Origin: an uncultured Ruminococcus sp.
GTDB taxonomy: Bacteria > Bacillota > Clostridia > Oscillospirales > Acutalibacteraceae
NCBI GenBank assembly: GCA_902783065.1
Contig: CACZPV010000033.1
Coordinates: 1-8,468, forward strand
Direction: 5' to 3'
DNA: 8,468 nucleotides
Part shown: piece after piece, positions 1-6,687 of the stretch
How positions within the stretch are numbered: position 1 is the stretch's first letter
How the letters are laid out: every line of letters begins with the position of its first letter
The notes under the pieces: model-generated
What the model was told of the DNA's origin: nothing
Databases searched by the model: none
What the model saw: only the letters and a program-made list of their open reading frames with translations
Program-made: the position numbers and the translations under genes

Positions 1-30
1 CTTTGACAATCCCTTTTCCTTAACACCCTT

Positions 31-81
31 ACAACCGCCGCTGCGCTGCCTACGGCTGGCGTTCCGCAGCCTGCGGCGTGC
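31..81. repeat. GC-rich palindromic repeat element
   Basis: This strongly GC-rich island sits in AT-rich surroundings. It holds a perfect 6-bp inverted repeat with a one-base centre, CCGCAG-C-CTGCGG, at 64-76. Its core GCCTGCGGC recurs at 4641-4649, on the other strand at 4730-4738, and in variant form at 7337-7354 and 8361-8369. A minus-strand frame through it is open to the window edge (from 168 leftward) but encodes only an Arg/Lys-rich low-complexity string with no ribosome binding site, so I read it as repeat DNA rather than a gene. From 82 to 253 I see no gene and no convincing promoter. Confidence 0.5.
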
Positions 82-253
82 TCGCTTGCTTTTTACGAAG
101 CCTCTTATTTTAGCGTACCGTTGTTTTTGCTTTAATACCCACAACCATTTAGACTTAAGCATTTTCATCAGTCGTCAACTTTCTCGGTTCAGTATTAAGT
201 TGAAATATTAAAAATTAAAGTTCGGTTTTTTTAGGAAGGGGGGCTGGGGGAAA

Positions 254-277
254 ATGTATTCCGGCATCGCTCAGTGA
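254..277 (+). other. Possible 7-codon leader overlapping a GTG start
   Basis: A purine-rich tract (AGGAAGGGGGG, 233-243) stands ten bases before an ATG at 254. That frame reads MYSGIAQ and stops with TGA at 275-277. The stop overlaps a GTG at 274-276 that opens the long reading frame of the peptidase, giving the GTGA overlap typical of translational coupling. The G-rich tract runs almost to the ATG, so it may not work as a ribosome binding site and the arrangement may be chance. Confidence 0.2.
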
Positions 278-480
278 AACACTTGAAAAAGTACAAAAAA
301 TATGCAATAATAGTTGAGGAAACACTGAATATTTCAGATTTTCAATTTGCCGCACTCGAACACAGATTTACAAACAAATTACAGGACAAGTATCGGGTGC
401 ATGGTTTTGAACAGCAGCCACAATATATCTGCTGTTCAGAATCAGAATATTACAGCATACACTTTCATTCACAGGCATTT

Positions 481-486
481 GAGGTG
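481..486 (+). promoter_or_regulatory. Ribosome binding site that decides the peptidase start
   Basis: GAGGTG matches the anti-Shine-Dalgarno complement (GGAGGTG) and lies six bases before the ATG at 493. The GTG at 274 has no comparable site, so this supports starting the peptidase at 493, where a signal sequence begins. Confidence 0.65.
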
Positions 487-492
487 ACTTTG

Positions 493-3400
493 ATGAAAAA
501 AAGAACCTATTCCGTTATTATAGCCGTTTTACTGGCGGTAACCGTTTTTGTACTGCCAATTGTCAATCCCGGCAAAAATACGGATAGTGAAAATAACTCC
601 AATATTAACCGCGCTTCCTCCATTATCCAACTGAACCGCCAAAAGGATAATAAACCCGCTGCAAAGGTCAATATTCCAAAAAGTGATGCTTCTGTCACTT
701 TTATAGTCACAGTTGACGGTGACAGTCTTGCTGATACCGTGCTGAAATCCAACAACCGCTATGAAAATGTCCGTCAGCTGCTGGATTCTGATGAAAGCCG
801 CAAATATATTGATAATATCAAAAAATCACAGGCAATTGTAAAGGCAAATATAGAAAAACTTATAAGCGGCGCCGATTTTAAGAATTGCTATACTTACAAC
901 ACGGTTATTAACGGATTCAGCGTAAACTCACCTTTCAGCGCTATGGATAAGATCCGCAAAATCTCCGGCGTAACATCTGTTTTCCCTGTATTCAACAAGG
1001 ATATGATTGTATCCGAATATGAATGGGAAGACGAGGAATACTATGATGAGGAATACTATGACGACCCGTATGAAGAAACATACGAAGATATCGATACGCA
1101 GACAGATGAAGAGTACGCTGAAGAATACGATTATGAATACGAGGATCCGGAAATCTACGATGATGAAGATCCCGATACAGAAGAAAGCAATGAAAATTCT
1201 ACAGATGAAAATGAGGAATCAGGTACATCCGAAGAAAGCAGCAATCATACCCCTGTCTACCAACAAATGATTCATGCCGACAATGCCCATGAGAAGGGAT
1301 ATACCGGAAACGGCAAAGTCATTGCATTTATTGATAATGCATTTGATCCCTCTGCGAAAGCTTTTCAGGCTGCACCCTCCTCACTTTCCTATACGGCAGA
1401 TGAAATTAAAAAACTGACAAGTCAATCATCTTTTAATATTGTCAGCAATGCATCAGTTACAAAAAGTGATAAGGTTATCTATGCCTACGATTATGCAGAT
1501 CAGGACGATGATACCTATTCTTCCTATTCTTTCCACGGAACCTATACAGCTGCTGCGGCTGCGGGATGCTTTGAGGAAGATGAAAACAATTACTTCCACG
1601 GCACCGCCTATGATGCACAGCTTATCTTTATGAAGGTATGCAAAGACGAAAGCAATTATGCCAATGAGGATTCACTTCTGGCAGCTCTGGATGATACGGC
1701 AAAGCTTTCACCTGATATTCTGAATATCAGCCTTGGTTCCGGAGCTGATTCACAGCTGCTGACAAATGCGCTGGATTTACTGAATAAGACCGGAACACTG
1801 ATTTGTGCTTCTGCCGGAAATAATTCGCAAAACATTTATACTCCGGACAAAAACGGTATCAGTGCAGAATATACGGATTACGGAACGATTTCTTATCCGT
1901 CCTCTCTGCCATACGTTATTTCAGCTGCCTCCGAAGACAGCACCGAAAATATATACAACTATTTTGAAACTGAAGACGGTAAGAAAATTCCCTATTGTGA
2001 TTTTGTTTCTTCAGGAGAAACAGATATCCCCTCTTTTTCAAATGAAAACAACGATACAGACTATTTGTATGCAGATATTACAGGAACTAAAAACGATTAT
2101 GCAGATCTGAATGTTAAGGATAAGATAATCATTCTGAAACGTGGAGAAATCTCATTTGAAGATAAAATCAAATATGCATCAATCGCAGGTGCTGCCGGAT
2201 TAATCGTTATCAGCGATGAACCGCTGTATACCCGCTTTACCGCCGATGAATCAGTAATCCCATGTGCCTGTATAGGTGCAGATGCGGAAACTTATCTGAA
2301 GGAACACCCAAGCGGCAAAATAACCTTTCAGAAAAACGGAACGTTTACCGATAAAAACGGCGGCAAACCATCTTCTTTCACCTCTTACGGAGTGACCAGC
2401 GATCTGCGGCTGAAACCTGATCTTGCTGCTCCCGGAACAGAACTCCTTCTGCCGGATGAAAACGGATATGAAAAATTCACCGGTACTTCTGCTTCGTCCG
2501 CTGTTACTGCCGGAGCTGCTGCCGTTGTTTCACAGTATATCAACAAAAATCATGCTTCTATTGCAGCACCGGAAAGAATCACGGCTATCAGCGCACTGAT
2601 GATGAATACAGCTGTGCCTGCCAGATATAACGATAAACTATACTACACTCCCAGACTGCAGGGAGCAGGCAATCTCAACCTTCAGAATATACTGACTTCC
2701 TCAGTCTATATCACCGATGAAAACGGGATGGCTTCAATCAGTCTTGGCGACAGCGAAACAGGAGAGTATTCCTACTCCCTGATTTTGCATAATTTTACTG
2801 ATAAGGAGCAGACATATGAGCTTTCCGGTGCCCTGCAAAGTGATAAGCTGAGCAGCATTAACGGGAAAATCTATAACACACTGACACCCGAAGATATTTC
2901 TTCTTCAGCATCAGTTACTTTCAGTGTAAACAACAAGGAAGTCCGTTCCGTCACCGTCAAGGCACAGGAAAATCTGACTCTGGACTGTAAGATCCGTCTG
3001 AAACCTGAATTGCTGTATTATTATCAATTGTATGCAAAAAGCGGAATGTATATTGACGGATTTGTCTTTTTTACTCCAAAGGAATCAGACAGCGTACTGT
3101 CTGTTCCGTTTATGGGATACTGCGGAATCTGGTCAGATGCGGAAATTTTTGATTCTTCCATATATAACAGTACAGAAGAACCTGCTCTTGGTGCAAGCAG
3201 TCTGAATGCCTGCATCATTGATAACGGCAGTATTGACAGTACTCCTCTGGGATTCAATCATTTTACCGGAAAAGCGGATGCCGGAACCATCTGTGCAGGC
3301 AAAAACACCGTGAAAAATGCACATGATCTTACCGGTGAAACCAGCTCTTTTATCCTTCCGAATTACTATCTGCTGCGTGATACTACTGAGTATACAATTA

Positions 3401-4494
3401 TTATAAGTGACAGCAGTGATAAAAATGTCTTTGAGCTTAATATCGGAAAAATCTCTAACCTCGCAAAAATAGGAACTGAGCCGTATGTTGAATTGATCAA
3501 CAGCTTTAACACTGATAATCTGCAATATCTGTTCTCACAGCTGAGCGAGGGTACGTATAAGTATACCGTAAATGCCTCTGCCGTTGATTCAACAGGAGGT
3601 ACAGGTGAAACAAAATCCTTATCATATGAGTTTACCGTGGATAATACAGCTCCCGAAATGCCGGAAACCGAAATTTATTCCGAAAACGACAGACTTTATC
3701 TGAAACTTACAGCAAAAGACAATACGGCTATACAAGGCTTCATTTTATATACAGCCGGCATGACTGACAATACACTTAATTACAGCGACCGGATCGATGA
3801 ACTGATTGAAAACGAATATATCTCCGATGATGCATATACACTGATAACCAGCAGATTTCATGATAATTCCGCCGAGTTTGTTTATGATATCACCTATTTG
3901 TACAGGGATCTGATGCGGCTGAAAACTTATGCTCAATCAAATAATATGAATATTCCTGTACCACAGACCATCTTTGTAAAGTCAGTTGACAGCGCATTTA
4001 ATCTGTCAGATCCGGTACAATGTACGTCAGCTGCTCCCGGTAAAGTAGTTTACTCTGTCAAAGATCAGAACAACCGTCCGGTGGAAGGCATGGAGGTGAC
4101 ACTCAGCGGAATTACACTAAAAAGCGACAGCAAAGGAATAATTGAATTTACAGATATCATTCCGGATACCTACGCTGCGCATATTTCCTATCTTCCGGAA
4201 AATTATAAAGCCGAAAAAACCACACAGTTAGTCGAAATAACCAATTCCAACTACGAACTGAATTATGATATCCGTCTGAAATACACCGGAAAAGAACTGT
4301 ATGCACAGGATGAATCCTCAGCCGAAACCGAAGAAATGTCTGTAAAAGAGGAAACTGAGGCGCCGCAGGAGGACAACCGCAGTTTCGATGTAGAAGATTC
4401 TGCCTTTGCACTGATTTTCATTAGTGTAATGCTGATTATATCAACCGTATCACTTTTGATCAGCAGAAGAAAAAAATATACCGGAAACCTTTGA
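493..4494 (+). CDS. Membrane-anchored S8 (subtilisin-like) serine peptidase, lactocepin/C5a-peptidase type
   Basis: Secreted endopeptidase expected to cleave extracellular proteins at the cell surface; 1333 residues counted from 493. In order: signal sequence or anchor (8-24, after MKKR); I9-type propeptide (about 67-170, with a YNTVINGFS motif); an acidic Glu/Asp/Tyr-rich linker (175-250); the subtilase domain with Asp281 (FIDNAFDP), His348 (FHGTY), oxyanion Asn443 (ASAGNN) and Ser666 (GTSASS); a PA domain inserted at about 498-612 (GAAGLIVIS); an Fn3-like domain (about 745-877); an Ig-like domain (about 1012-1087); a carboxypeptidase-regulatory/SpaA-like beta domain (about 1183-1264); and a C-terminal membrane helix (1303-1324) followed by RRKK. 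There is no LPXTG motif, so anchoring is by the helix rather than sortase. The catalytic set is complete, so it is probably active. The frame stays open upstream to GTG 274, but the GAGGTG site and signal sequence favour 493. Natural substrates cannot be read from the sequence. Confidence 0.9.
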   Translation: MKKRTYSVIIAVLLAVTVFVLPIVNPGKNTDSENNSNINRASSIIQLNRQKDNKPAAKVNIPKSDASVTFIVTVDGDSLADTVLKSNNRYENVRQLLDSDESRKYIDNIKKSQAIVKANIEKLISGADFKNCYTYNTVINGFSVNSPFSAMDKIRKISGVTSVFPVFNKDMIVSEYEWEDEEYYDEEYYDDPYEETYEDIDTQTDEEYAEEYDYEYEDPEIYDDEDPDTEESNENSTDENEESGTSEESSNHTPVYQQMIHADNAHEKGYTGNGKVIAFIDNAFDPSAKAFQAAPSSLSYTADEIKKLTSQSSFNIVSNASVTKSDKVIYAYDYADQDDDTYSSYSFHGTYTAAAAAGCFEEDENNYFHGTAYDAQLIFMKVCKDESNYANEDSLLAALDDTAKLSPDILNISLGSGADSQLLTNALDLLNKTGTLICASAGNNSQNIYTPDKNGISAEYTDYGTISYPSSLPYVISAASEDSTENIYNYFETEDGKKIPYCDFVSSGETDIPSFSNENNDTDYLYADITGTKNDYADLNVKDKIIILKRGEISFEDKIKYASIAGAAGLIVISDEPLYTRFTADESVIPCACIGADAETYLKEHPSGKITFQKNGTFTDKNGGKPSSFTSYGVTSDLRLKPDLAAPGTELLLPDENGYEKFTGTSASSAVTAGAAAVVSQYINKNHASIAAPERITAISALMMNTAVPARYNDKLYYTPRLQGAGNLNLQNILTSSVYITDENGMASISLGDSETGEYSYSLILHNFTDKEQTYELSGALQSDKLSSINGKIYNTLTPEDISSSASVTFSVNNKEVRSVTVKAQENLTLDCKIRLKPELLYYYQLYAKSGMYIDGFVFFTPKESDSVLSVPFMGYCGIWSDAEIFDSSIYNSTEEPALGASSLNACIIDNGSIDSTPLGFNHFTGKADAGTICAGKNTVKNAHDLTGETSSFILPNYYLLRDTTEYTIIISDSSDKNVFELNIGKISNLAKIGTEPYVELINSFNTDNLQYLFSQLSEGTYKYTVNASAVDSTGGTGETKSLSYEFTVDNTAPEMPETEIYSENDRLYLKLTAKDNTAIQGFILYTAGMTDNTLNYSDRIDELIENEYISDDAYTLITSRFHDNSAEFVYDITYLYRDLMRLKTYAQSNNMNIPVPQTIFVKSVDSAFNLSDPVQCTSAAPGKVVYSVKDQNNRPVEGMEVTLSGITLKSDSKGIIEFTDIIPDTYAAHISYLPENYKAEKTTQLVEITNSNYELNYDIRLKYTGKELYAQDESSAETEEMSVKEETEAPQEDNRSFDVEDSAFALIFISVMLIISTVSLLISRRKKYTGNL
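1015..1242 (+). repeat. Low-complexity acidic coding tract with a 15-bp tandem repeat
   Basis: This part of the peptidase gene encodes about 76 residues that are almost entirely Glu, Asp, Tyr, Ser, Thr and Asn. It includes a 15-bp unit repeated in tandem at 1033-1062 (EEYYD twice; the copies differ at one base), so replication slippage could have expanded it. It joins the propeptide to the catalytic domain, a place where homologues usually have only a short processing segment. Confidence 0.75.
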
Positions 4495-4543
4495 TGATGT
4501 TTGAATTTTCCAGAATTTTTTCATTCCTTACGATTGGCACCGC

Positions 4544-4572
4544 TTGATATCAAATATCATTTATGGTATAAT
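4544..4572 (+). promoter_or_regulatory. Near-consensus vegetative promoter
   Basis: The -35 box TTGATA (4544-4549) and the perfect -10 box TATAAT (4567-4572) are 17 bp apart, one mismatch from the full consensus. Transcription should begin near 4579. The first gene downstream starts about 297 bases later and the interval is packed with hairpins. The promoter therefore makes either a separate small RNA or a long structured leader for the PAP2 gene. Confidence 0.7.
4545..4559. promoter_or_regulatory. Inverted repeat overlapping the -35 box (possible operator)
   Basis: TGATAT-CAA-ATATCA is a perfect 6-bp inverted repeat that covers most of the -35 box and the first half of the spacer. A repressor bound here would block the promoter. 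It is short and AT-rich, so chance is a real alternative. Confidence 0.3.
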
Positions 4573-4629
4573 AACATCAGAATTTTACAATCGACTTCAG
4601 ACAGAAGATAGCCGACTGTAAAAAGGCGA

Positions 4630-4660
4630 GGGTTTGTGCCGCCTGCGGCGGCACAAACCC
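4630..4660. repeat. Perfect 14-bp inverted repeat, GC-rich core copy A
   Basis: GGGTTTGTGCCGCC at 4630-4643 is exactly complementary to 4647-4660, with loop TGC. It is one of the strongest hairpins in the window. It lacks a following T-run, so it is not a plain terminator. The core GCCTGCGGC is shared with the other repeat copies. Confidence 0.8.
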
Positions 4661-4721
4661 CGCTCCGAAAGTCAAGAAGCAGTCGTTTTCGACGCAAAAG
4701 CTGCGAAAATGACGAATGGTC

Positions 4722-4746
4722 GTCCGCTCGCCGCAGGCGGGCGGAC
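4722..4746. repeat. 11-bp inverted repeat, GC-rich core copy B (opposite orientation)
   Basis: GTCCGC-T-CGCC pairs with GGCG-G-GCGGAC (one T-G pair) around loop GCA. The core CGCCGCAGGCG is the exact reverse complement of the core of copy A 80 bp upstream. The two copies therefore form a head-to-head pair, as in paired REP/BIME elements. Confidence 0.75.
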
Positions 4747-4815
4747 ACCTCGCCAAAACCCGGAAGGCTTTGAAAAGCGGAGATAATTTTAAAAGTTTAA
4801 ATATTAAAATCCGCA

Positions 4816-4843
4816 TAGACAGATGATTTTTGATTTATATAAT
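4816..4843 (+). promoter_or_regulatory. Proximal promoter of the PAP2 gene
   Basis: TAGACA (4816-4821, one mismatch from TTGACA) and a perfect TATAAT (4838-4843) are separated by 16 bp. The predicted start near 4850 leaves a short leader that contains just the ribosome binding site. If used, the gene does not depend on the promoter at 4544. Confidence 0.5.
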
Positions 4844-4862
4844 TAGCTAAATAGACATAAAA

Positions 4863-4870
4863 GGAAGGAG
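4863..4870 (+). promoter_or_regulatory. Ribosome binding site of the PAP2 gene
   Basis: GGAAGGAG ends five bases before the ATG at 4876, a strong site at a good distance that settles this start. Confidence 0.8.
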
Positions 4871-4875
4871 AAAAA

Positions 4876-5412
4876 ATGCTTAAGCGAATTGTAGCATGGG
4901 ACAACAGAATACTGACTAAGCTGGCAGCTAAGCATACTCCTGTACTGAATAAGATTCTGGTACCGGTTACGAGAAGCGGAAATAACGGATATATATGGTT
5001 TGCACTGGCATTACCGCTTATATTTATGAATAAGTACAGAATCACCGGATTTACCGTTATTCTTGCTATGCTTATCAGCGGTCTGGCAGGTGAGATTACT
5101 ATTAAACATATTGTCGGACGTGTAAGACCTTGTAACAGAGATTTCGGAAAGGATCTGCTCATTAAACATCCTGCCCATTATTCTTTCCCGTCAGGTCACA
5201 CATCTTCTTCCTTTGCTGTCGCAATGGTAATGTTTTTTATGCTGCCGATTCTGTTTATTCCTGTTGTGGTATATGCATGCCTGATGGGTTTTTCCAGAAT
5301 GTATTTGCTGGTACATTACCCTACTGACGTAATCGCCGGCGTCGTACTGGGCACTATATGCGGGACAGTTGCTGTAGCTGTTTCGCCGTACATACCGTTT
5401 TTTTCATTCTGA
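4876..5412 (+). CDS. PAP2-family integral membrane phosphatase
   Basis: Membrane phosphatase of 178 residues, the usual size of the small bacterial PAP2 proteins, which remove phosphate from lipid pyrophosphates or phosphatidic-type lipids on the outer face of the membrane. All three catalytic motifs are intact: Lys77-x6-Arg84-Pro85, PSGH at 105-108, and Ser140-Arg141-x5-His147-x3-Asp151. Hydrophobic segments near 39-52, 57-72, 112-123, 125-138 and 152-170 suggest five or six membrane helices. The likeliest role is recycling of undecaprenyl pyrophosphate (BcrC-like) for cell-wall synthesis, but phosphatidylglycerol-phosphate or another lipid phosphate is equally compatible with the motifs, so no symbol is given. 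It is a single-gene unit with its own promoter and a terminator at 5502-5539. The leftward neighbour is also an envelope protein but nothing shows shared control. Confidence 0.9.
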   Translation: MLKRIVAWDNRILTKLAAKHTPVLNKILVPVTRSGNNGYIWFALALPLIFMNKYRITGFTVILAMLISGLAGEITIKHIVGRVRPCNRDFGKDLLIKHPAHYSFPSGHTSSSFAVAMVMFFMLPILFIPVVVYACLMGFSRMYLLVHYPTDVIAGVVLGTICGTVAVAVSPYIPFFSF

Positions 5413-5441
5413 TCTGACCAAACGCTGAATAAAGAGCATTT

Positions 5442-5488
5442 TGAGGTTTAAACAAAACCGAAAATGTATTTACGTGGGTTTTGCCTCA
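5442..5488. other. Hairpin between PAP2 gene and its terminator
   Basis: TGAGG (5442-5446) pairs with CCTCA (5484-5488) and CAAAACC (5453-5459) with GGTTTTG (5477-5483), leaving a one-sided TTTAAA bulge. It has no T-run of its own and may protect the 3' end of the PAP2 message. Confidence 0.4.
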
Positions 5489-5501
5489 CACCGAACCTGA
5501 T

Positions 5502-5539
5502 GCCCCCTTGAGAAAAGATAGTTGCAAGGGGGCTGTTTT
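5502..5539 (+). terminator. Intrinsic terminator of the PAP2 gene
   Basis: GCCCCCTTG (5502-5510) pairs perfectly with CAAGGGGGC (5525-5533), followed by TGTTTT. The nine-pair GC-rich stem with a 14-base loop ends plus-strand transcripts about 90-120 bases after the PAP2 stop codon. Confidence 0.75.
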
Positions 5540-5565
5540 CATCTTATCCGGGCAGCGGAATGGGC

Positions 5566-5603
5566 AAAAAACCCCTGAAAATCACAACGGGACTTTCAGG
5601 GGT
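5566..5603 (-). terminator. Intrinsic terminator of the mutarotase-like gene
   Basis: ACCCCTGAAA (5571-5580) pairs perfectly with TTTCAGGGGT (5594-5603). Read on the minus strand, the stem is followed directly by six T (5566-5571 as A on the plus strand). It lies about 20 bases past the stop codon of the leftward-reading gene. It stands beside the opposing terminator at 5502-5539, so the two units are insulated from each other. Confidence 0.8.
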
Positions 5604-5624
5604 CGTATAAGCATATTTGTTTTT

Positions 5625-6509
5625 TTACATCAAAACACTATCTATACTTTTTTCATTGTCATGGCTAATGCATTGATGGTTCTCGTGAAGCTTCCATATT
5701 TCAGTATGTTTTGCAGCTTCCTCAGGTTCTACCAGATAAAAAGGACTCGTCATCTGTATACTGAGATATCCGTCATTTTCTGTGGCAAATGCAGAACAAT
5801 TGTAAAAAGGATAAAGTGCATTCCGGTTATGCGTATAATTCTTTATGATATTACCGTTTTTTCCGATAAATCCGACAATACCATCTGTATCGTTAACACC
5901 TATTTTTAACCTGGGCTTTTCTCCGGACGTTTTTTCAGAGTGTACTGTTACATAACGATCCCCGATAAACAATCTTTCATCTGACCATTTACAGCCGTTC
6001 CATAAAGTCAGAATACGGCTTGGACGCTCAGGTGTAATGATTTCTCCCTGAGGAATAAACACAAACCCATCGGTAACAAAGGGAGTTTCTGTATAGATAG
6101 AGAGCTTCACTTGTTCTTTGGATTTATTCAACACACTGTGCTCAACAGTCATATCCCCTTCTGCCGAAAAAAAGATATCCATAATTACTTCAAGCTGAAC
6201 CGGTTCGGTAATCGTCTGCACAAAACGGACACCCTCTGCCATTGGAGAATATCTTACTGGAGAATTATCACAATATATCCCATTGGTACTTTTATCAAGA
6301 GTGATCCTCATTTTATGTCCGTGGCTTCTGCCGATTGCCGGATCAACAGCATTGAAGATCAGATTTGTACTTCCGTTCTTATTAACACTGACAATTCTCG
6401 GTCCGTAATCGAGCGTCACCACTGCTTCCGTACCGTCATATTCAAGCTGTACACAATTTCCAAATTCTTCGGATGCAATTTCCTTCACATTCAGCGACAA
6501 AGTGATCAT
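5625..6509 (-). CDS. Galactose-mutarotase-fold protein, resembling DUF4380
   Basis: Cytoplasmic protein of 294 residues with no signal sequence or membrane helix, predicted to be a beta-sandwich of the aldose-1-epimerase superfamily. Supporting features are an early strand ending in YGPRIVSV (35-42), a GHKMR motif (64-68) at the place where DUF4380 proteins have GGHRLW, and a C-terminal block with SPFYLVEPEEAAKHTEIWKL (255-274) resembling the pattern before the final strand of mutarotases. The family binds or modifies sugars, but the Trp of GGHRLW is absent here and substrate and activity are unknown. The start is uncertain: GGAGG (6511-6515) ends one base before the ATG at 6509, too close for normal use, whereas a TTG at codon 4 (6500) is ten bases away. 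It is transcribed alone, from the promoters at 6645-6685, into the terminator at 5566-5603. Confidence 0.6.
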   Translation of the reverse strand: MITLSLNVKEIASEEFGNCVQLEYDGTEAVVTLDYGPRIVSVNKNGSTNLIFNAVDPAIGRSHGHKMRITLDKSTNGIYCDNSPVRYSPMAEGVRFVQTITEPVQLEVIMDIFFSAEGDMTVEHSVLNKSKEQVKLSIYTETPFVTDGFVFIPQGEIITPERPSRILTLWNGCKWSDERLFIGDRYVTVHSEKTSGEKPRLKIGVNDTDGIVGFIGKNGNIIKNYTHNRNALYPFYNCSAFATENDGYLSIQMTSPFYLVEPEEAAKHTEIWKLHENHQCISHDNEKSIDSVLM

Positions 6510-6644
6510 TCCTCCAAAAATAATACTCAGTACAAAAAACTATAATATCTTCCACACTGACTGATTCACTTAAACTTCCAATATCAAAAAAACTATAAGA
6601 TTAAAATTACATAATGCTTACAAGAAGTCTGAGTTATTTATAAA

Positions 6645-6685
6645 ATCATAACCTATATCATAACACAAATCAAAAACAAAATCAA
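6645..6685 (-). promoter_or_regulatory. Two overlapping minus-strand promoters offset by 12 bp
   Basis: Read on the minus strand, TTGATT (6680-6685), 17 bp, TATGAT (6657-6662) form one promoter. TTGATT (6668-6673), 17 bp, TATGAT (6645-6650) form a second with the same boxes and spacing. Starts near 6650 and 6638 would give a leader of about 130-140 bases before the mutarotase-like gene. An inverted repeat (TGATTTA/TAAATCA, 6688-6708) abuts the upstream -35 box and might bind a regulator. From 6510 to 6644 the leader is AT-rich and I see no other element in it. Confidence 0.55.
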
Positions 6686-6687
6686 CA

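Larger units (their letters stand above)
4579..4780 (+). ncRNA. Candidate structured RNA or dispersed repeat: four consecutive hairpins
   Basis: Downstream of the promoter at 4544-4572, four hairpins follow each other. The first is 4583-4623 (TTTTACA pairing TGTAAAA, then TCG pairing CGA past one mismatch, then CTTC pairing GAAG). The second is 4630-4660 (14 perfect pairs, 3-base loop). The third is 4682-4713 (GTCGTTTTCG pairing CGAAAATGAC with one G-T). The fourth is 4722-4746 (11 pairs with one G-T, 3-base loop). GGCGAGG at 4625-4631 is also complementary to CCTCGCC at 4748-4754 and could close the whole module. A weak hairpin at 4767-4778 followed by AT-rich DNA is a possible but poor end. 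The middle is far more GC-rich than its flanks. Minus-strand frames here are long only because the repeat lacks stops. No known Rfam-type RNA is recognised. Confidence 0.45.

Noticed and set aside
1..168. Minus-strand frame from an ATG at 168, open to the left edge
   Set aside because: The product is an Arg/Lys-rich low-complexity string through the GC-rich repeat, and no Shine-Dalgarno sequence precedes the ATG.
1007..2110. Plus-strand frames of 64-101 codons inside the peptidase gene
   Set aside because: They are frame-shifted shadows with Met/Lys/Arg- or Ile/Leu-rich composition; the peptidase frame is intact with all catalytic motifs.
3024..4411. Minus-strand frames opposite the peptidase gene
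   Set aside because: They are antisense shadows of an intact coding region, with no initiation signals or recognisable families.
4495..4540. Terminator for the peptidase gene
   Set aside because: A T-rich tract is present (4517-4522) but the only pairing before it is AATT/AATT, too weak to call.
4557..4816. Two overlapping minus-strand frames of 63 and 79 codons
   Set aside because: They run through the palindromic repeat, have no ribosome binding site, overlap each other in different frames and face against the promoter. The stop-free length comes from the GC-rich repeat.
4797..5162. 121-codon minus-strand frame opposite the PAP2 gene
   Set aside because: It overlaps a gene with complete PAP2 motifs and a strong ribosome binding site and has no support of its own.
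5481..6545. Plus-strand frames of 142 and 144 codons opposite the mutarotase-like gene
   Set aside because: The first begins across the terminators. Both are antisense to a longer frame with coherent domain features and its own promoters and terminator.
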